Source: Helopsaltes ochotensis (lineage: Eukaryota; Chordata; Aves; Passeriformes; Locustellidae). From it: a stretch of DNA of 64,000 nucleotides. Under the pieces are notes generated by a model. That model saw only the letters and a list, made by a program, of their open reading frames with translations. It was not told where the DNA came from and ran no database searches. The first letter of the stretch is position 1. Each line of letters starts with the position of its first letter. Position numbers and translations under genes: made by a program. This document shows positions 59,201 to 64,000 of the stretch, piece after piece. Where the stretch lies: positions 62,001 to 126,000 of the forward strand of contig VXBM01000683.1 in assembly GCA_013400155.1 (NCBI GenBank), given 5' to 3'.

Positions 59201-61725
59201 AATCCATAGCAGAAGCAGTTTAAAAGTTCTGACAGAAAAGTCTCCTTCCCACTTCACCCAGAAATCTCAGAATTCATGCCTGGCTCATAACACAAACTGA
59301 ACACAGGGGTGTGTGTTCTGAGGGAGAACCTCATCAGATTCACAGTGATAAGAATCTAAAAAAAAAAAAAAAATCCAATTAGCCACTAAGAAAGAGTGGG
59401 GGAAGATGTCACACCTTAGAGAATACAGCAAAAGACAGATTTCCTGTTTACAACCTAGGCTGATATTCAGAGCCTTGGAAAAATGGGCATAACTTCAGCA
59501 TTTAGGTTATTAAAAAATGCGGTCTATTAAAGCTTTTAAAATTCTGAAGTGATGGCAATTATTGACTAAACACTTGGAACAAGTATCTATTTAGAGAGTA
59601 GCAGCAGTTTTGACAGCTGCCTCCCTGACAGCACAAAGGGAGCATTTTGTCAGTTCACTCAGTGTTCAGTGCAAGGACTGGAGGTCCATTAACAAAGGAG
59701 AAATCTTGGCGCTTTCAAAACAAGAACTCTTGTTTTCTCCTCCATTTCATGCATCTACTGAAAAGAGAGATAGCTGAGTGTGCCCCAGTTTATTTGGCTG
59801 CTTTGTAATTAAATTAATCATATCCCATAAGTCTTTTAGTATCCCACAGCAGAACATCAGGTTTTGATAACATTATTTTTCCTCTTATGCACCCAAAATA
59901 CTTCAGAAAACTTAATTTAATTAAAAAAAAAATCATGTCATCCTGTACACTTACTTATATTCCAGTCTCTGTCCAAATTCAGTGTGACAGTATTTTTACT
60001 CAAAATTAGTGATTTAGCAAATAAGCATGTCAGATGTTTTGCTGGAATATGGTGATACATGTTCAAACAAAATAACTATATCAATGTGAAACTTCCATTT
60101 TCTTTTCTAAGAACAGTATCTATTTGTATTTACACTCAGTTTGTAATCTGTTAGCTTATACCAACAGATAAAAATACACTTTTCCTTAAAAACATGAAAG
60201 GGAGAGAGCTTCCAACACAGACTGGGCCAGCAGTGAGCAGGAAGAAAATTCATCCTGATTGTCAAGTACTTCTGTAAGCAGCTGCACAACCACAGTATGC
60301 CACAGAGAAAGTATAGATAGAACAGACATGATTTTTAAGAACAGATTACATGTTTCCCAAGTTGAAGCTGCTTTGATTACAAGTTGCTTTGATTTAACTA
60401 ATGTCACTCTGACTGTAGGGCATAGGTAAACCCTTATGCCAACATGGAAAAAAACATTCGGAATGCAACACAACACCAAATGCAATTGGACAAGTCACAT
60501 GGACCCAGACTAGGAAGAGTAAAAGGAAGATTTAGACCCACCCCAAATAACTTGAACAGAAAAGCAAATTCAGCACTTTATGCCTAATGTTAATGGAAAC
60601 TCACTGACACAGGCTGCATCTAAGAGACGTGACAGAGAAGCAAATGAAAAAGGAAACATGGAGCTGAAGTTTTGAAAGGAAGAAAGAGTGAGGGGGGAAA
60701 AACAAACTTTTTAAATACACAGTTCATACCTCTAATAATGCTAATGTCTGCAAGTTGTTGCATTCTAGTTCTTACTAGGAGAGGAGTGAAGTTTGTGGGA
60801 CATACCAACGTAACTGGAAAACCCCTGAAATACTGAAGGTACTAAACAATGATAAAACTCAAAATGGAAGTAATCTCCAGTTACAGGCTAGTACCTTGAG
60901 CTTCTGGCTTTCAAGTGTACCTGCCCATGCTATCACATCCAGATCTTCTAGAGACCAAAACATTTATAAATCCTTGCTCTAGCAGCTGTCCAGAATTAGC
61001 AGGGAAGTGTATGTACACCCAACAGCACATCTGTGCCTTCATCTAAAATTCAGAGACTAGGGAAAGATTCTCATTGTTTTTGCTGGACAGTGAACCCAAC
61101 CCTAGAGCATCCTACATCACCATCTGAAATTACAACCGCATCCTTGTCAACACACAGCTTTCTGGAAGACCAGGTCAGCCACCACCAGACAAATAAGTTT
61201 CTGTATTAACAGAGTACTTTAAGAAGAAAAAAACCCAAGAAACTCATTTTGAGTTAAGCTTTGCACAATATGAGTGACCATATGTCAAAAGACATGTAGA
61301 CGTTTCACTGAACTCAGTGAGAATTTCATACTTGTTTATTCTGTGGGAAGGACTGCACTTGGGTAAAGTGAACAGAGCGTAATAAAAACATAATACATCC
61401 CCAACTCTGAATCTCTTTGTGGCTCCAGGCCAATGTATATTCAGCAGAACAAGGCAGGAGGGCAAAGCAGACTGATCTTTATCAGTTGTATCAATTTAAC
61501 AGGAACATTCAGAAAGTCCAACAGAATGTACTACACAACAACAACAACAACAGTAATCACCATTTTACTTTGTAAAACTTCTTAAAGCAGATGTTTCAAG
61601 CAAACATAAAACTTAAAATGTTTGAAAAAGAAAATTAGCTGAATACAGTCAACCTCCATGCTGCTAGACACTGTTCTGGTACTTACCCATCTGGCTAGAG
61701 CTTCTTTGATGGTCGTCGCTTTTGC
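53118..61725 (-). CDS. DNAL1: DNAL1, dynein axonemal light chain 1 (all but the initiator exon)
   Basis: LC1-type leucine-rich-repeat light chain of the axonemal outer dynein arm. In the known system it binds the microtubule-binding region of the gamma-type heavy chain (DNAH5 in humans) and tunes ciliary beating. Seven coding exons join in phase to residues 2-207 if an upstream exon ending in ATG supplies Met1. With that numbering the conserved Asn of the VGNPL motif is residue 150, the position known for the human N150S ciliary dyskinesia variant. LRR motifs include KLSLSTNCI, NLRILSLGRNNI, LEELWISYNLIEKL, LKVLYMSNNLV and LEELVFVGNPL. The C-terminal cap WIEEATKRVPKLKKLDG is intact. The human protein has 190 residues; the extra length is mostly a repeat-derived C-terminal tail. 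It lies tail to tail with MIDEAS. Confidence 0.95.
53130..53174 (-). repeat. DNAL1: Coding 9-bp minisatellite in DNAL1
   Basis: Five tandem copies of GGAGCAGAA (minus strand), the second with A for G at position 4. It encodes (Gly-Ala-Glu) repeats with one Gly-Thr-Glu. On the plus strand it appears as repeated CTTCTGCTC. Confidence 0.97.
54537..54680 (-). CDS. DNAL1: DNAL1 coding exon 7 (residues 131-179)
   Basis: A 144-bp exon with acceptor TTTGTGGTTGCAG and donor GATG|GTGAGT. It encodes EFVRLAELPALEELVFVGNP, including Asn150, and the capping helix WIEEATKRVPKLKKLDG. There is one more residue than human before the conserved Trp. Confidence 0.96.
55090..55216 (-). CDS. DNAL1: DNAL1 coding exon 6 (residues 89-131)
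   Basis: A 127-bp exon with acceptor TGTCATTTTCCAG and donor TGGG|GTAAGC. It encodes EAVAETLEELWISYNLIEKL and RGIRVMKKLKVLYMSNNLV, the third and fourth LRRs. Confidence 0.96.
56432..56487 (-). CDS. DNAL1: DNAL1 coding exon 5 (residues 70-88)
   Basis: A 56-bp exon with acceptor ATTTATTACAG and donor ATTG|GTATGT. It encodes NLRILSLGRNNIKSLTGL, the second LRR. The reading frame is continuous with exons 4 and 6. Confidence 0.95.
57999..58054 (-). CDS. DNAL1: DNAL1 coding exon 4 (residues 51-70)
   Basis: A 56-bp exon with acceptor CTTTTAAAG and donor CTAA|GTAAGT. It encodes the first LRR, KLSLSTNCIDRIANLSNL, one base over a codon multiple at each side. Phase 2 in, phase 1 out. Confidence 0.95.
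58723..58832 (-). CDS. DNAL1: DNAL1 coding exon 3 (residues 15-51)
   Basis: A 110-bp exon with acceptor ending TTTAG and donor GCGA|GTAAGT. It encodes EEKSGQKASEAKEVKLYGQV, then PPVEKMDAALSALVNCE, aligning with the N-terminal cap of human DNAL1. Confidence 0.95.
58833..61686. other. DNAL1: DNAL1 intron 2
   Basis: A 2.85-kb intron, AT-rich, with an A-run near 59360-59373. No nested coding sequence was recognised. Confidence 0.85.
61687..61725 (-). CDS. DNAL1: DNAL1 coding exon 2 (residues 2-14)
   Basis: A 39-bp exon encoding AKATTIKEALARW, identical to residues 2-14 of the human protein as I recall it. Acceptor TTTCACATCTAG, donor ATGG|GTAAGT, phase 0 at both ends. The preceding exon must therefore end exactly after an ATG. 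Confidence 0.93.
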
Positions 61726-64000
61726 CTAGATGTGAAACAAAATTAAGTGAATATTCATAGAATTTTTTAAGTGGCTTGTTCACTGCAAATCTGTTTCCTC
61801 TCCCTTCCCTCTTCCTATCCTGCTTGTTTACCCCCTTTCTACCATTCTCCTGTAGTATCTCAGGTCAGCCAAGTCAAAGAAGTTGGAGCACCCCAGTGTC
61901 CTGTAATTTTGTTTTCTGGGGTATTTTGCTGTGTTTTCAGAAGCAAACAATGCGCTTAACATCAGGACATTATCTTCCTGATCTTAGTCTCTGCCCCATG
62001 GCACACTGCTTATTAGCTTCTATAGTGAAATTCAATTCAAAGGCATAAGAAATTACTGCATTGAAAATTGCAGTCTAATGCTCTTAAACCCTAACACTTT
62101 CTATTGTGCACTAGCAACTTCCTGTGTGAAAGCAAGTCTGGGACCAGAAAATGATACAACCTCCTAAAATTCACTGAAGAAAATGAGGCACATCTCGCCA
62201 AAACTCAAGAGGAAGTTGGATTATATATATTTGGGGTTTGTTTTCAATTGTTTTTCATTGAGTTACACCATGCGATGTGAAAACACGTATTATTCAGTTT
62301 GGAAAAACCTGAGAGCTGCTTTTTAAGGACTGACCCACTGACCAACTTTCTGTTGTCACTAACTCTTACTTTTCCACCTCACATCAGAGTCTTAGTGAAA
62401 CCCCATAAAGATATCCAAAACAGTAGTATATAAACAACATCTTTAATGCTTCTCTAAACATTAAACATATTCCAAGATGCCTGTTGGATTAAAGAGGCTC
62501 CAGAGATCAATCTTTTACAAACAGTGATCAACAGCCTTCTTTCTACAAATACAGGAGGACTCTAGTTTTGGCATCTGTGTTGCTCTTAAGTGTATTAGGA
62601 TGTGGATAAAAGCAGCCTTTCATGTAATCAGATATATAACCCCCCTACACTGTAAAAGTTAAAAACAACAAACTAACTTCCCCCAAAAATCTTACAGGCA
62701 GCCACCTCAGTCACACAGCTTTAGTGCTGGTTACTTTGCTCTGGACCACAGGAAACTCTGGTCCCAGCAGTAAAAGGCAACAGCTGAAGCAGCTACGTAT
62801 AAGAAAATGACACAGCCACCAAACACGCTGTCACAGCTTAAGAGCCAGCAAAACCAGGGAGCCTGAGCATGCATCTCAAACATCAACAGGCACATCCATT
62901 TAGACATCCTCAGATGTTCCAGCTGTTTCTGCCCACTGACAGGCGTTCATTTCCCTCTGGTCTATACCAGCTAGCTCTTAGCCCCTTTGGAGATGACCTG
63001 CAAACCTGAGCCATAGCAGTAGGTCCCCAGTGTCTGCCAGAGGTGAGCATCTGCATGATCTCCTCTGGTTCAGAAGACCACATCCCTAAGTTCCCACTAC
63101 AACAGCCTCATTCAAGCTAATTAACAGCTACCCGTGTGCAGGCAAAAACAGCTGGCTTCCAGTTAATTGGGGTTTTTTGGGCACTTCATTGCCTCTTTCA
63201 TAATTATGGCAGGTAATCACCACAGCACTTGGGTACATGATCTCAGTCACTCATATTGAAGGCAGAAATGCATTTATAAGACCAGTGGCTGCTGCTGTTT
63301 CAAAGTCATGCCTAAAAACAGTTTGGTCTTTAAAGCTACTGATCCATGTGAGCAAAAGGAGCAGCTTCTTCCCTGACCTCTGTTGACTTATCTCTGCCAA
63401 TTTGATGAAAACATGGACATCAGCACAGCGGATTATCTGGAGAGAACATATCAGGGACTTCGTTTTCTTTGAGGTGCACTTGAAATTTCTGTAGGTAAAT
63501 CAGAGTATCTTCTGCCACGGGAAGTTTCTCAGGGGAAACTTCCTCCAAGAAGCTTACCTGCAGGCTTCTTCTACCTGCTTATTGAACAATTTTCTGCAGG
63601 TGTTTAGACTAAAGAAAGTCATAATGCTTAAAATATTCAAAATGCCAGGTGACCAGTGGTCACCCTGAAGAGTCACCATCAACATGGCAGCAACAAGAAA
63701 CAGAATCAATGAAGGGTAAAAATAACCACACCTGTACTAGTAATAGTTGTAACAAAAGGTGTGTTCCCCACGCCCCCCACCCGCGAAACATGGCAGTTGG
63801 ACACATAGTATTTACAAAATTTAGACCACCGGGAAAAAGCAAACCAGCGACACTTCGCCTTTAATTGCAGACATTTATTTGTATTTTAAACAGATGAAAT
63901 CGGGATTGCACAGCAACAGATACCACGCTAATCGCTGTAGTGATCGCCGATACTGCCGCCTTAAAAGCACGTACTAGCTGAGGTTTGTGAGTCTGTGCCT
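61726..64000. other. DNAL1: DNAL1 intron 1 or 5' flank
   Basis: The initiator exon should lie here or beyond. Several minus-strand ATG|GT sites exist (for example at 62270 and 63682), but none has a convincing donor or context. CpG density rises from about 63765 to the end, which could be the edge of the promoter. A minus-strand AATAAA at 63873-63878 could be a chance match or the 3' end of another transcript. Confidence 0.5.

Noticed and set aside
1..64000. tRNA, rRNA, CRISPR array, bacterial operon or complete mobile element
   Set aside because: Nothing with the required structure was seen; the sequence is that of an intron-rich vertebrate locus.

Overview
The window is a stretch of vertebrate nuclear genome, most likely from a bird. 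Introns are short. The only interspersed repeats I recognise are small fragments resembling the 3' ends of CR1 LINEs. The two genes sit next to each other and converge, as in other amniotes. There is no bacterial, viral or CRISPR signal. A run of 30 N marks an assembly gap at 1132-1161.

Two protein-coding genes can be assembled exon by exon. The first is MIDEAS (formerly ELMSAN1), on the + strand. Twelve coding exons from 22890 to 42516 join in phase into a 1,111-residue protein. It has a glutamine-rich N-terminal half, an ELM2 domain, a SANT domain, an acidic run, a C2H2 zinc finger split by the last intron, and an Ala/Ser-rich tail. A 3'UTR of about 4.6-4.9 kb follows, with two candidate poly(A) signals (47107 and 47383). 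MIDEAS is the scaffold of the mitotic histone deacetylase complex MiDAC, with HDAC1/2 and DNTTIP1. The second is DNAL1, on the - strand. Seven coding exons between 61725 and 53118 encode all of the outer-arm dynein light chain 1 except the initiator Met, 206 of an expected 207 residues. The exon with the ATG was not found and is probably in the far right end or beyond it. The DNAL1 C-terminus carries a five-unit, 9-bp in-frame repeat that is absent from the human protein as I recall it.

Layout: 1-6430 has no recognisable gene; 6433-6690 is an isolated GC/CpG-rich island; 6.7-22.6 kb is probably the 5' flank or 5' introns of MIDEAS. That last region also contains exon-like segments (9405-9504, 12681-12722, 12906-12977, 19107-19154, 19256-19590) that join into one open reading frame I do not recognise. 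This chain is the most interesting unexplained signal here. 22.66-47.4 kb is the MIDEAS gene body and 3'UTR. 47.4-53.1 kb is the convergent spacer, where mammals carry PNMA1 and this genome shows no equivalent; it holds a perfect (CTCAT)18 microsatellite. 53.1-61.7 kb is DNAL1, and 61.7-64 kb is its 5' side.

The two genes have no known functional link: one acts in nuclear chromatin deacetylation, the other in ciliary motility. All exon boundaries were read by eye from splice signals, phase and remembered human homologues; no alignment or RNA data were available.
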